DNA of 64,000 bases, from contig NZ_QYRP01000002.1 of NCBI RefSeq assembly GCF_003600895.1, forward strand, positions 2,604,001 to 2,668,000, written 5' to 3'. The first letter of the stretch is position 1, and each line of letters begins with the position of its first letter. Of the stretch, positions 36,972 through 51,596 are shown one piece after another. Below the pieces are notes generated by a model. That model ran no database searches and was not told the origin of the DNA. It saw only the letters and a program-made list of their open reading frames with translations. This DNA comes from Nocardioides cavernaquae. Lineage in GTDB: Bacteria; Actinomycetota; Actinomycetes; Propionibacteriales; Nocardioidaceae. The position numbers and the translations under genes were made by a program.

Positions 36972-36990
36972 GGCACGCCCCTCGCCCAAG

Positions 36991-36996
36991 TAGGCT
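36991..36996 (+). promoter_or_regulatory. -10 element of a leaderless hisI transcript
   Basis: TAGGCT ends 6 nt before the GTG at 37003. Confidence 0.5.
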
Positions 36997-37002
36997 GGCG
37001 CG

Positions 37003-37350
37003 GTGACCGACCAGCTGGACCCCGCCCTCGCCGCCCGCCTCAAGCGCACCGACGACGGGCTCGTGCCTGCCATCGCGCAGCAGTTCGACACCGGTGAGGT
37101 GCTGATGATGGGCTGGATGGACGACGAGGCACTTCGCCGCACCCTGACCACGGGCCGCGCCGTCTACTGGAGCCGCAGCCGCCAGGAGTACTGGGCGAAG
37201 GGCGACACCTCCGGTCACGTCCAGCACGTCAAGGAGGTCCGCCTCGACTGCGACGGTGACACCCTCCTGGTCAAGGTCGACCAGGTCGGCGCCGCCTGCC
37301 ACACGGGCGACCGCACCTGCTTCGACGCCGACCTGCTGGGCCCCGCGTGA
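37003..37350 (+). CDS. hisI: Phosphoribosyl-AMP cyclohydrolase
   Basis: The 115-residue metalloenzyme opens the purine ring of PR-AMP in the third step of histidine biosynthesis. The family pattern is complete: [32 protein letters not shown] with the acidic Mg2+/Zn2+ ligands, [12 protein letters not shown] and [10 protein letters not shown]. It is a stand-alone HisI without a fused HisE domain, usual in actinobacteria. Its stop overlaps the GTG of the next membrane gene, where trpE is found in related genomes. Confidence 0.95.
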   Translation: MTDQLDPALAARLKRTDDGLVPAIAQQFDTGEVLMMGWMDDEALRRTLTTGRAVYWSRSRQEYWAKGDTSGHVQHVKEVRLDCDGDTLLVKVDQVGAACHTGDRTCFDADLLGPA

Positions 37351-37964
37351 CCGGGAGGCGCACCTTCGGGCCGCTGGTCCTCGTCGGACTCGGCTCGGCT
37401 GCCCTCGCCTCGGTCGCCGCCAGCAAGGCTTGGACGACCACCGCCACGCCGGGCGGCGCGCCGTTGCCGATCGCGATTCCGGACCACGGCCTCGACCGCC
37501 AGTCGCCGCTCGCTGCGTCGCTCGCCCTCGTCGTACTCGCTGCCTGGGGTGTCCTGCTCGTCACCCGCGGTTGGGTACGCCGCGTTCTCGCGGGCGTCGC
37601 GCTCCTGGCCGCTGGCGGCGTCGTGGCGACCACCGTCGAGGCGCGCTCGTCGCTTCCCGATGCGGTGGCGCGCGACCTTGCTGACCTCGGACTTCAGGGC
37701 AAGGACCTGCTCCGGGCGCAGAGCGGGACGACGATGACCGGCTGGTGGATCGCCGCTCTGGTCGCCGGCGTCATCTGCGTCCTCGCCACGTCGGCGGCGC
37801 TTCGCTTCGTCCGCGACTGGCCCGAGATGGGGACGCGCTACGACGCTCCCACGGGGGCCCCGGCGCCCCTGCCTGCGCCCGAGGACCGCTCCAGCATCGA
37901 CCTGTGGAAGTCGCTCGATGCTGGTCAGGACCCGACCCTTGGCCCCAACGAGCCCCGGGCCTGA
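37347..37964 (+). CDS. Trp biosynthesis-associated membrane protein (TIGR02234)
   Basis: The 205-residue protein has four hydrophobic helices (about residues 8-28, 54-74, 79-97 and 131-153) and a C-terminal acidic/Pro tail with [13 protein letters not shown], typical of TIGR02234. The family is found beside trp genes across actinobacteria (Rv1610-like), but no function is established. It begins with GTG in a 4-nt overlap with hisI. A TAGACT hexamer in its last codons (37966-37971 just after the stop) probably drives the next gene. Confidence 0.85.
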   Translation: MTGRRTFGPLVLVGLGSAALASVAASKAWTTTATPGGAPLPIAIPDHGLDRQSPLAASLALVVLAAWGVLLVTRGWVRRVLAGVALLAAGGVVATTVEARSSLPDAVARDLADLGLQGKDLLRAQSGTTMTGWWIAALVAGVICVLATSAALRFVRDWPEMGTRYDAPTGAPAPLPAPEDRSSIDLWKSLDAGQDPTLGPNEPRA

Positions 37965-38010
37965 ATAGACTGTCGCCGGTACTACGCGAGCAACGAGGAG
38001 AACACCGCGC

Positions 38011-38211
38011 ATGTCTGACTCTCACGGCAACACCCCGGCGGCCTGGACCGCGGTCTTCATCGGTCTCGTTGCCTTCGTCGTGGGCGGCGTCGGCCTCATG
38101 TTCAGCCCCTTGAACTACACGGTCTTCTGGATCGGCATCGTGCTGCTCCCGATCGCCCTCGTGGTCTACGTCGCGATGAACAAGATGGGCTTTGGCAACA
38201 CTGGCCACTGA
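38011..38211 (+). CDS. HGxxPAAW family small membrane protein
   Basis: The 66-residue protein shows the name-giving HGNTPAAW near its N-terminus followed by two membrane helices. GAGGAGA precedes the ATG, and TAGACT at 37966-37971 is a likely -10, leaving a short leader. It sits in the actinobacterial trp-linked cluster. Function unknown; the conserved HG-PAAW stretch at the membrane surface may bind a partner. Confidence 0.85.
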   Translation: MSDSHGNTPAAWTAVFIGLVAFVVGGVGLMFSPLNYTVFWIGIVLLPIALVVYVAMNKMGFGNTGH

Positions 38212-38638
38212 GCCGGTCACCCACGCTGACCGGGCCGCCGGCCGAGCTCGTCGGCTGGTCGGTCCGCTGGGCCTCGCTGGCGTCTGCCTGGCGGGCGCCG
38301 CAGCGCTCCACCTCCGCGATCCTCACGAGTCCGGATCCTGGGGGTTCTGCCCGTTCCTGGTCGTCACCGGTCACCCGTGCCCGGGATGCGGCGGCCTGCG
38401 TGCGGTCAACGACCTGACGAACCTCGACGTCGTCAGCGCGGCCTCGAGCAACCTGCTCTTCGTGGCGAGCCTCCCGCTGCTCGCCTTCCTGTGGGTTCGC
38501 TGGGCGGCCGGCGCCTGGACGGGATCTCCGCCCCGACCGCTGCGCCATGGCACGGCGCTCGTCGTGGCTGGTCTGGCGGCCGTCCTGCTGTTCTGGCTGG
38601 TGCGCAGCCTGCCCTTCGGGGCCTGGCTCGCTCCGTAG
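38192..38638 (+). CDS. DUF2752 membrane protein
   Basis: The 148-residue protein has three hydrophobic segments and the DUF2752 signature CPFLVVTGHPCPGCGGLRAV with three conserved Cys. The only sensible start is a TTG at 38192, which overlaps the HGxxPAAW gene by 20 nt; start choice is uncertain. DUF2752 is widespread in actinobacteria and Bacteroidetes with no proven function. The Cys cluster next to the membrane suggests metal or disulfide chemistry. Confidence 0.8.
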   Translation: MATLATEPVTHADRAAGRARRLVGPLGLAGVCLAGAAALHLRDPHESGSWGFCPFLVVTGHPCPGCGGLRAVNDLTNLDVVSAASSNLLFVASLPLLAFLWVRWAAGAWTGSPPRPLRHGTALVVAGLAAVLLFWLVRSLPFGAWLAP

Positions 38639-38656
38639 CCCGTTGCGCGAAATGCA

Positions 38657-38699
38657 GTTCGGCGCCTGACTCCTCCGCACGGAGGGTCAGACGCCGAAC
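38657..38699. terminator. Bidirectional terminator hairpin
   Basis: GTTCGGCG (38657-38664) pairs with CGCCGAAC (38692-38699), extended inward by CTGAC/GTCAG-type and CTCCG/CGGAG pairing. It lies between the convergent DUF2752 and DUF4190 genes, 19 and 17 nt from their stops. No T tract. Confidence 0.75.
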
Positions 38700-38715
38700 G
38701 ATGCTGCGGAGCCGG

Positions 38716-39090
38716 TCAGCTCTGGTAGCCCTTCATGAAGCCGTCCATCGCGCCGGTGGAGAAGAGGATGATGTTGAGCACGAGCGCGAACGCCGCGAGG
38801 CAGATTGCGATGATGCCCATCGTGCGGCCGTTCTTGACCTTGCTGGCGCCGCCGAGGGTGCCGCCGGAGGCCGCGATCTCGCGCGATGCCTTGCCGCTCA
38901 TGATCAGCGGGGCGATGCCGAGCAGGCCGAGGAAGGCACAGCAGAAGACGCCGATCGCGCCGAGGACGAGGCTCACGATGCCCAGGATGAAGATGGTGCC
39001 GGCCTGCGGGTGCTCCTGCGGGGCTCCGCCGTACGGCGACTCGCCGTAACCCGGCGGCGGCGGAGGCATCGGGGTGTTGAAGTCAGACAT
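38716..39090 (-). CDS. DUF4190 membrane protein
   Basis: The 124-residue protein has a Pro/Gly-rich cytoplasmic N-terminus (MPPPPPGYGESPYGG) and a DUF4190 domain of two membrane helices (IFILGIVSLVLGAIGVFCC and GIIAICLAAFALVLNIIL) linked by a basic loop. GAGGGGG precedes the ATG at 39090. It is opposite to the trp genes between HGxxPAAW/DUF2752 and trpC. Function unknown; proline-rich tails of this type often mediate protein contacts. Confidence 0.85.
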   Translation of the reverse strand: MSDFNTPMPPPPPGYGESPYGGAPQEHPQAGTIFILGIVSLVLGAIGVFCCAFLGLLGIAPLIMSGKASREIAASGGTLGGASKVKNGRTMGIIAICLAAFALVLNIILFSTGAMDGFMKGYQS

Positions 39091-39266
39091 GAGGTCCCCC
39101 TCGAGATGGAGCGTCACGGGACTGTGCCGCTCGTTGCATCGCAGGCTAGCGGGAACACCGCGCCGAGCGTGGAACCCGGACGCGGTGTGTGGAGCGCGCG
39201 TGAGACGCTTGGGCGGCTCGGTCAGACTGACCGGAAGCCCAGGACCAGCGCCATGCAGGAGCAGTT

Positions 39267-40060
39267 GTGACCACCACGTCGGTGCTCGACGAGATCATCG
39301 TCGGAGTGCGTGAGGACCTCGCCGTGCGCGAGGCAGCCGTGTCGTACGACGAGGTCGTGGCGCTCGCCGCAGCGGCTCCGCCGGCGCGTGACCCGATGCC
39401 GGCCTTCCGTTCGCCGGGCACGAGTGTCATCGCCGAGGTGAAGCGCAAGAGCCCGAGCAAGGGTGACCTGGCGACGATCACCGACCCGGCCGCACTCGCC
39501 CGGCAGTACGCCGACGGCGGGGCCCACGCCATCTCCGTGCTCACCGAGCAGCGTCGCTTCAACGGCTCGCTCGAGGACCTGCTCGCAGTCCGTGCTGCGG
39601 TCGAGACCCCGCTGCTGCGCAAGGACTTCATGGTCACCAGCTACCAGATCCACGAGGCCCGCGCGGCCGGCGCCGATCTGGTCCTGCTGATCGTCGCCGC
39701 ACTCGACGACACCCAGCTCAAGGCACTCCACGACGAGGCGACCGGGCTCGGCATGACGGTGCTGGTCGAGGTCCACGACGAGGAGGAGACCCGGCGCGCG
39801 GTCGACCTCGGCGCGAAATTGATTGGCGTCAACGCCCGCAACCTGAAGACACTGTTGGTCGACAACGACACCTTCGGGCGGCTCGCGCCGCTGATCCCGG
39901 ACGACCGGGTGAAGGTGGCCGAGTCCGGCATCACCGGCCCCGACGACGTGGCCCGGTTCGCCTCCGAGGGCGCGAACGTGGTGCTGGTCGGCGAAGCGCT
40001 GGTCAAGGACGGCGACCCTGCCGTCGCCGTGCGTTCCATGACTGGACTGACAGGACTGTG

Positions 40061-40061
<1 letters not shown>
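39267..40061 (+). CDS. trpC: Indole-3-glycerol phosphate synthase
   Basis: The 264-residue TIM-barrel enzyme closes the indole ring in the fourth step of tryptophan synthesis. Diagnostic segments are [14 protein letters not shown] (catalytic Lys and phosphate contact), [21 protein letters not shown] and [13 protein letters not shown] lies upstream of the GTG. It is the first gene of trpCBA, in frame overlap with trpB (TGATG). A tiny ORF MQEQL just upstream has no Trp codons, so no leader-peptide attenuator is visible. Confidence 0.96.
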
Positions 40062-41310
<1,249 letters not shown>

Positions 41311-41314
<4 letters not shown>

Positions 41315-42120
41315 GCACGGTCCTGAACACCACCGGTCGGGCCTTCGAGAAGGCCCGCGCCGAGAACCGTGCCGCGCTGATCGGCTACCTGCCGGCCGGG
41401 TTCCCGGACCTGCAGGGCTCCATCGACGCGATCAAGGTGATGGTCGAGCACGGCTGCGACATCATCGAGATCGGGCTGCCCTACACCGACCCGGTCCTCG
41501 ACGGCCCGACCATCCAGGCCGCTGCCCAGCAGGCGCTGGACAACGGCATCCGGACGAAGCAGGTCCTCGAGGTCGTCGAGGCGGTGGCCGCCTTCGGCGC
41601 GCCGACGCTGGTGATGACCTACTGGGGGCCGGTCGAGCGTTACGGCGTCGAGAAGTTCGCCGCCGACCTCGCCGCTGCCGGGGGAGCAGGCCTGATCACG
41701 CCCGACATCACCCCGGACTTCGGCCAGGAGTGGATCGCGGCAGCAGACAAGCACGGACTCGACAAGGTCTTCCTCGTGGCGCCGTCCAGCACTGACGAGC
41801 GCATCGCGATGACGACGGCCGCTGCGCGCGGCTTCGTCTACGCCGCCGCGGTCATGGGCGTCACTGGCAAGACCGCCGCCAACATCGACATCGTTGCGCC
41901 GCTGGTGGCGCGCACCAAGGCGACCACGACCACGCCGGTCGGGGTGGGCATCGGTGTCTCCAACGGCCAGCAGGCGGCGGAGATCGCCGCGCACGCCGAT
42001 GCGGTCATCGTGGGCTCCGCCTTCGTCAAGACCCTGCTCGAGGCTCCCGACCGGGAGACCGGTTTGCGCAACCTGGCCGCGCTCACCGAGGACCTCGCCG
42101 CCGGGGTACGCCGTGGCTGA
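41311..42120 (+). CDS. trpA: Tryptophan synthase alpha chain
   Basis: The 269-residue TIM-barrel subunit cleaves indole-3-glycerol phosphate to indole. The catalytic Glu and Asp are in [20 protein letters not shown], and the phosphate site reads GVGIGVSNG with the later [12 protein letters not shown]. The GTG start overlaps trpB. The last 8 nt overlap the SCO-family gene, which would make the whole trpC-trpB-trpA-SCO-lgt run a single transcript. Confidence 0.97.
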
Positions 42121-42748
42121 TCGGGCCACCCGGTTCGCCCGCCGCTTCGCGCTGTCCGTCCTGGCCGCTGGTCTCGCCCTCGTGCTGACCGCCTGTGGTG
42201 GGTCGCCCGAGACGTCACCGGTCTTCCACGGTTCGCGCCTGGGTGCGCCGTGGGACGTCCCGACGACGGCCCTGACGGACGCCGACGGGAAGGACTGGTC
42301 CTTCGCGGAGGCGACCTCGCCGCTGACGCTGGTCTTCTTCGGATACACCGAGTGCCCGGACATCTGTCCGCAGGAGATGGCCGACATCACCAGCGCACTC
42401 GTCCGGCTCACCCCCGAGCAGCGCAAGCAGGTCGAGGTGGTCTTCGTGACGACCGACCCGGCGCGTGACGACCCGGCCGCCCTGACCCGCTACCTCGGCG
42501 CGTTCGACGCGTCGTACACGGGGCTGACGGGGAAGCCCGAGGCGCTGGCGGAGCTCACCGCCGCCTTCCACGTCTACACCGAGAAGGGGCAGGCGGCCAT
42601 GAAGGGCGGCACGGGCTACCTCGTGGCACACGACGACCACACGTTCGCCGTCACTCCCGACCACCAGGTCACCGCCCTGTGGAACCGTGACCGCACGAGC
42701 GCCCAGCTCGCCGAGGACATCAGCGCCCTCCTGGAGGAGACGTCGTGA
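42113..42748 (+). CDS. SCO1/SenC-type copper lipoprotein
   Basis: The 211-residue protein has a lipoprotein signal peptide ending LVLTAC (lipobox, Cys about residue 25). A thioredoxin-like domain follows, with the copper-binding CPDIC motif in YTECPDICPQEM and a distal His in LVAHDDHTF. SCO proteins deliver copper to cytochrome oxidase or reduce its CuA site. The GTG overlaps trpA and its stop overlaps lgt, the very enzyme that would lipidate this Cys. Confidence 0.93.
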   Translation: MADRATRFARRFALSVLAAGLALVLTACGGSPETSPVFHGSRLGAPWDVPTTALTDADGKDWSFAEATSPLTLVFFGYTECPDICPQEMADITSALVRLTPEQRKQVEVVFVTTDPARDDPAALTRYLGAFDASYTGLTGKPEALAELTAAFHVYTEKGQAAMKGGTGYLVAHDDHTFAVTPDHQVTALWNRDRTSAQLAEDISALLEETS

Positions 42749-43623
42749 CCAGCTTCTACATCCCGAGCCCGGCCAACGGGGTCTGGCACCTCGGGCCGCT
42801 GCCGATCCGCGGCTACGCGCTCTGCATCATCGCGGGCATCATCCTCGCGGTCTGGATCGGTGAACGCCGCTGGGTCGCCCGCGGCGGCAAGCCCGGCCAG
42901 ATGTCCGACCTCGCGCTCTGGATGGTCCCGTTCGGGCTGGTCGGCGGCCGGCTCTACCACGTGATCACCGACCACGCGCTCTACTTCGGCGAGGGCAAGC
43001 ACCCGATCGAGGCGCTCTACATCTGGCGTGGCGGCCTGGGCATCTGGGGCGCCCTCGCACTGGGAGCGCTCGGTGCCGTCATCGGGGCACGGGTCATGGG
43101 CATCCGTGTCGTGCCGCTCCTCGATGCGCTCGCACCCGGTGTGCTGATCGGGCAGGCGTTCGGGCGCTGGGGCAACTGGTTCAACCAGGAGCTCTTCGGC
43201 AAGCCGACGGACCTGCCGTGGGCACTGGAGATCGATCCGCTGCACCGGCCCGCCGGCTACGACCAGTACGCGACCTTCCACCCGACCTTCCTCTACGAGT
43301 CGCTGTGGTGCCTGGCCGCGTTCGGGGTGCTGATCCTGCTCGACCGCCGCTTCCAGCTGGGCCACGGCAAGGTCATCGCGCTCTACGTGATGACCTACAC
43401 CGCCGGTCGCGGATGGATCGAGATGCTCCGCATCGACCCGGTCGAGCTGAGTGACGTCGGTGGGCTGAGGTTGAACGTGTGGACCTCGATGGTCGCGTTC
43501 GCCCTCGCCGCGGCGTACCTGCTGTGGGCCTCGCGGCGCGCGTCCTTCTCCGGTCGTGAGGCCTCGGTCTACCGTGACGGTCATGACGACGCCGCACTCG
43601 CAGGAGCCCCCGGCTCCGATTGA
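42745..43623 (+). CDS. lgt: Prolipoprotein diacylglyceryl transferase
   Basis: The 292-residue inner-membrane enzyme transfers diacylglyceryl from phosphatidylglycerol to the lipobox Cys of prolipoproteins. The Lgt signature GRWGNWFNQELFGKPT is intact, as is the HPTFLYESLW region with the essential His/Tyr. About seven membrane helices are present. The GTG start has a 4-nt overlap with the SCO gene. In actinobacteria lgt commonly follows trpA. Confidence 0.96.
   Translation: MTSFYIPSPANGVWHLGPLPIRGYALCIIAGIILAVWIGERRWVARGGKPGQMSDLALWMVPFGLVGGRLYHVITDHALYFGEGKHPIEALYIWRGGLGIWGALALGALGAVIGARVMGIRVVPLLDALAPGVLIGQAFGRWGNWFNQELFGKPTDLPWALEIDPLHRPAGYDQYATFHPTFLYESLWCLAAFGVLILLDRRFQLGHGKVIALYVMTYTAGRGWIEMLRIDPVELSDVGGLRLNVWTSMVAFALAAAYLLWASRRASFSGREASVYRDGHDDAALAGAPGSD
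43570..43575 (+). promoter_or_regulatory. -10 element inside lgt for the VIT1-like gene
   Basis: TACCGT ends 7 nt before the ATG at 43583, within the last 54 nt of lgt, suggesting an internal promoter. Confidence 0.4.
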
Positions 43624-44317
43624 CCACGAGCACCCCGATGTGACGGGTGGCTGGCTCCGCCCCGCTGTCTTCGGCGCGATGGACGGCCTGGTCTCCAACG
43701 CGGCGCTGATCGCGGGCGTCGCGGGTGGCACGCGCGACCACACGGATGCGAGCGTCGTCGTCCTGGCCGGTCTGGCCGGACTCGCCGCGGGTGCCTTCTC
43801 GATGGCCGCCGGGGAGTATGCCTCGGTGGCCAGCCAGTCGGAGGCAGCCGAGCGTGAGATCGCGATCGAGCGCCAGGAGATCATCGACAACCCGGCGGGG
43901 GAGAAGGCCGAGCTCGCCGAGATGCTGGTGCTGCGCGGCGTCGACCCGGAGATCGCTCGCCAGGCGTCCGACCAGATGCACGGCAACGTCGACGACGCAC
44001 TCGCCGTGCACAGCCTCGCCGAGCTTGGGGTGAACCCCGACGAGCTCGCGTCGCCGGTCACCGCTGCGGTCAGCTCCTTCCTCTCCTTCGCGCTCGGCGC
44101 CCTCGTTCCCGTGCTGCCGTATCTGTTCGGCGCGGTGAGCCTGGTCCCGGCGCTGCTCCTGACCCTGATCGCGCTCTTCGCCTGTGGCGCGGTGGTCACC
44201 CGGTTGACCAGTCGTCCCTGGTGGTTCGGCGGGCTTCGCCAGACGCTCCTCGGCGGGGCCGCCTTCGGGCTGACGTACGTCGTCGGCATGGCGGTCGGTG
44301 GCTCCGGGATCGCCTGA
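43583..44317 (+). CDS. VIT1/CCC1-family Fe2+/Mn2+ transporter
   Basis: The 244-residue membrane protein has five helices and the VIT1 pattern: FGAMDGLVSNAALIAGVAG in the first helix, AGAFSMAAGEYASVASQSEAAEREI with the metal-binding Met/Glu cluster, and a cytoplasmic acidic domain of helices (RQEIIDNPAGEKAELAEML). Relatives export iron or manganese from the cytoplasm in exchange for protons. Its start overlaps lgt by 41 nt in a different frame. Confidence 0.92.
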   Translation: MTTPHSQEPPAPIDHEHPDVTGGWLRPAVFGAMDGLVSNAALIAGVAGGTRDHTDASVVVLAGLAGLAAGAFSMAAGEYASVASQSEAAEREIAIERQEIIDNPAGEKAELAEMLVLRGVDPEIARQASDQMHGNVDDALAVHSLAELGVNPDELASPVTAAVSSFLSFALGALVPVLPYLFGAVSLVPALLLTLIALFACGAVVTRLTSRPWWFGGLRQTLLGGAAFGLTYVVGMAVGGSGIA

Positions 44318-44324
44318 GCGTGCC

Positions 44325-44330
44325 TATGCT
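44325..44330 (+). promoter_or_regulatory. -10 element of a leaderless phosphoesterase transcript
   Basis: TATGCT ends 6 nt before the GTG at 44337. Confidence 0.55.
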
Positions 44331-44336
44331 GGCGCC

Positions 44337-45302
44337 GTGCTGACCTCGGGACCCCGTGCCACCGCCCGCATCCTCGCCGTCGTCATCGCCCTGACGGCGA
44401 GCGCGAGTCTCGTCGGGTGCTCCGCGTCGGTTCCCGAGCAGGCAGCGCAGTCGCCCGGCGCCTCCGGTACGCCGACGGCCGGCCTGGCGCCGGCAGCGGC
44501 CAGCACGACGTACCGGATCGTCGCGGCCGGCGACATCGCCTGCCCGCCGGGATCCTCCGTCACGCCCGTGACCTGCCGCCAGGCCGACACGGCCCGGCTC
44601 GCGGCGGCGCAGTCGCCGCACGCCGTCGTTCCGCTCGGCGACCTGCAGTACGAGCGTGGTTCGCTCGCCGACTTCCAGGGCTCCTACGCGTCGAGCTGGG
44701 GCTCCCTGAAGTCCATCACCCGGCCCGTCGTCGGCAACCACGAGTACAAGACCGCGGGCGCTGCGGGCTACTACGCCTACTTCGGGCGCAAGAGCCCCGG
44801 CTACTACGCCTGGAACGCCGGGTCGTGGCGGATCTACAGCCTCAACAGCAACTGCTCGATCATCGACTGCGCGGCCGAGACGGCGTGGCTGCGCCGCGAC
44901 ATGGACGCCAACCCGCGCAAGTGCCAGATCATCACGATGCACGGGCCGCGGTTCTCCTCGGGCCTCGAGCACGGCAACGCGCCGTACGTCGCTCCGTTCT
45001 GGCGGGTGGCCTACAACCACCGTGCGGACATCGCCCTCGCGGGCCACGACCACGACTACGAGCGGTTCGTCCGCATGGCGCCCGACGGGACGAAGCGTCC
45101 CTACCGCGGCATCCGGTCGTTCGTCGTCGGCACGGGCGGCAAGTCGCTCTACCACCTCGGCACCCGCAAGCCCGGGTCGGCGTACTTCCAGGCCACCCGT
45201 TTCGGCGTCCTGCGCCTCGACCTCGGGGCGTCGAGCTACACGTGGCGCTACATCACCACGGATGGCGTCGTGCGCGACCAGGGCACCAGCAACTGTCTCT
45301 GA
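44337..45302 (+). CDS. Exported lipoprotein of the metallophosphoesterase family
   Basis: The 321-residue protein has a lipobox SLVGC after a hydrophobic signal peptide. The calcineurin-like metal motifs follow: GDIAC (first Asp), PLGDLQYERG (GD-x-x-Y), VVGNHEYK (GNHE), HGPRF and GHDHDYERF. It probably hydrolyses phosphate esters on the outer face of the membrane, like the purple acid phosphatase-like lipoproteins. The GTG at 44337 is 6 nt after TATGCT. Substrate unknown. Confidence 0.9.
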   Translation: MLTSGPRATARILAVVIALTASASLVGCSASVPEQAAQSPGASGTPTAGLAPAAASTTYRIVAAGDIACPPGSSVTPVTCRQADTARLAAAQSPHAVVPLGDLQYERGSLADFQGSYASSWGSLKSITRPVVGNHEYKTAGAAGYYAYFGRKSPGYYAWNAGSWRIYSLNSNCSIIDCAAETAWLRRDMDANPRKCQIITMHGPRFSSGLEHGNAPYVAPFWRVAYNHRADIALAGHDHDYERFVRMAPDGTKRPYRGIRSFVVGTGGKSLYHLGTRKPGSAYFQATRFGVLRLDLGASSYTWRYITTDGVVRDQGTSNCL

Positions 45303-45363
45303 GACGCCCGTCACGTCGGCCTCGGCCGCGAAAACCGGAGGAGGCCCGAAAGGGCCGTGGTGG

Positions 45364-45369
45364 TAGTCT
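45364..45369 (+). promoter_or_regulatory. Candidate -10 of the gltBD operon
   Basis: TAGTCT lies about 109 nt upstream of the gltB ATG, implying a leader of about 100 nt. The leader contains a small hairpin (GCGCC/GGCGC at 45436-45450) and a GGCCC-GAAA-GGGCC hairpin sits just upstream at 45343-45356. No recognised riboswitch was seen. Confidence 0.35.
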
Positions 45370-45477
45370 GGCGCTTCCGCTTGGGCCAATGTCGTCCCCT
45401 GCATCTTCATCATTGATCTGCAATGCCGATTCGTCGCGCCTTCAGGGCGCGGCGCAGACGACGACGGGAGAATGCCC

Positions 45478-50008
<4,531 letters not shown>

Positions 50009-50016
<8 letters not shown>

Positions 50017-51469
50017 CCCGAAGGGCTTTCTGAAGGAAGGCCGCCAGGTCGCGACCCGTCGCCCCGTCGACGAGCGCGTCACTGACTGGAAGGAGGTCTA
50101 CCCCGATGGAGGCATCGGGCGGACCCTGCTTCCGATCATCGTCAAGCAGGCCGGGCGCTGCATGGACTGCGGCATCCCGTTCTGCCACCAGGGCTGCCCG
50201 CTCGGCAACATCATTCCCGAGTGGAACGACCTGGTCTGGCGCAACGACTGGGAAGGCGCGATCGAGCGTCTCCACGCGACCAACAACTTCCCGGAGTTCA
50301 CCGGTCGCCTGTGCCCGGCTCCCTGTGAGACGGCCTGTGTCCTCGGCATCAACCAGGACCCGGTGACCATCAAGAACGTCGAGGTCTCGATCATCGACAA
50401 GGCGTGGGAGTCCGGCTTCGTCCGGCCCCAGCCGCCGGAGTGGCTCTCGGGCAAGACCGTCGCCGTCATCGGCTCGGGCCCTGCTGGCCTGGCCGCTGCG
50501 CAGCAGCTGACCCGCGCCGGTCACACGGTCGCCGTCTACGAGCGTGCCGACCGCATCGGTGGCCTGCTCCGCTACGGCATCCCCGAGTTCAAGATGGAGA
50601 AGGCGCACGTCGACCGTCGCCTCGACCAGATGAAGCGCGAGGGCACCGTCTTCCGCACCGGCGTCAACGTCGGCGAGGACCTCACCGGCGCCCAGCTCCG
50701 CGAGCGGTACGACGCAGTCGTGCTCGCCATGGGCTCGACCGTCGCCCGTGACCTGCCGGTCCCGGGCCGCGAGCTCAAGGGCATCCACCAGGCGATGGAG
50801 TTCCTGCCGCAGGCCAACCGCGCTGCTGTGGGCGACACGGTGGACGGCCAGATCATGGCCACCGACAAGAACGTCGTCATCATCGGTGGCGGTGACACGG
50901 GTGCTGACTGCCTCGGCACCTCGATCCGCCACGGCGCGAAGTCGATCACCCAGCTGGAGATCATGCCGCGTCCGACCGAGGACCGTCCCGACGGACAGCC
51001 CTGGCCGACGTACCCGATGACCTACCGCGTCTCCTCGGCCCACGAGGAGGGTGGCGAGCGCGTCTACGCCACCTCGACCGTGGAGTTCCTGGGCGACGCC
51101 GACGGCAACGTCCGCGCACTCAAGGTGACCGAGGTGGACTCGAAGTTCCAGCCGGTCGAGGGCACCGAGCGCGAGATCATGGCCGAGCTCGTGCTCTTCG
51201 CTATGGGCTTCGTCGGTCCCGAGAAGCCCGGCGTCATCGAGCAGCTCGGTGTCGAGCTCGACGAGCGTGGCAACGTCAAGCGCGACCTGGACTACGCCTC
51301 GTCCGTCGACGGCGTGTACGTCGCGGGCGACGCCGGTCGTGGGCAGTCGCTCATCGTGTGGGCGATCGCTGAGGGCCGCTCGGCTGCCGCCGCGGTGGAC
51401 AAGTACCTCACCGGCTCGACGACGCTTCCCGCGCCGATCCCGCCGACCGCACGACCCCTGATGGCCTGA
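50009..51469 (+). CDS. gltD: Glutamate synthase small subunit (NADPH-binding)
   Basis: The 486-residue flavoprotein feeds electrons from NADPH to GltB. Two Cys clusters near the N-terminus ([13 protein letters not shown] and CPAPCETAC) hold the 4Fe-4S centres. The FAD-binding [10 protein letters not shown] and NAD(P)-binding GGGDTGADC Rossmann motifs follow, ending in the [16 protein letters not shown] motif. The ATG at 50009 follows GGAGG and overlaps gltB. A strong terminator lies 20 nt downstream. Confidence 0.97.
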
Positions 51470-51488
51470 TCCACCGGCTTGATCCGCT

Positions 51489-51530
51489 GGGCGACCCGGT
51501 GACTCTGGAGACAGGGACACCGGGTCGCCC
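51489..51530 (+). terminator. Terminator of gltBD
   Basis: GGGCGACCCGGTG (51489-51501) is perfectly complementary to CACCGGGTCGCCC (51518-51530); TCATTTCGT follows. Thirteen base pairs with a 16-nt loop. Confidence 0.85.
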
Positions 51531-51584
51531 TCATTTCGTCAGACGTTTGCCCGGGGTGACTGGGTGGTAACCGTCGCTGGCCAC

Positions 51585-51590
51585 TAGGGT
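51585..51590 (+). promoter_or_regulatory. -10 element of a leaderless pyk transcript
   Basis: TAGGGT ends 6 nt before the GTG at 51597. Confidence 0.5.
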
Positions 51591-51596
51591 CGGGGT

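Noticed and set aside
39253..39270. MQEQL mini-ORF before trpC as a tryptophan leader peptide
   Set aside because: It has no Trp codons and is followed by no terminator before trpC.
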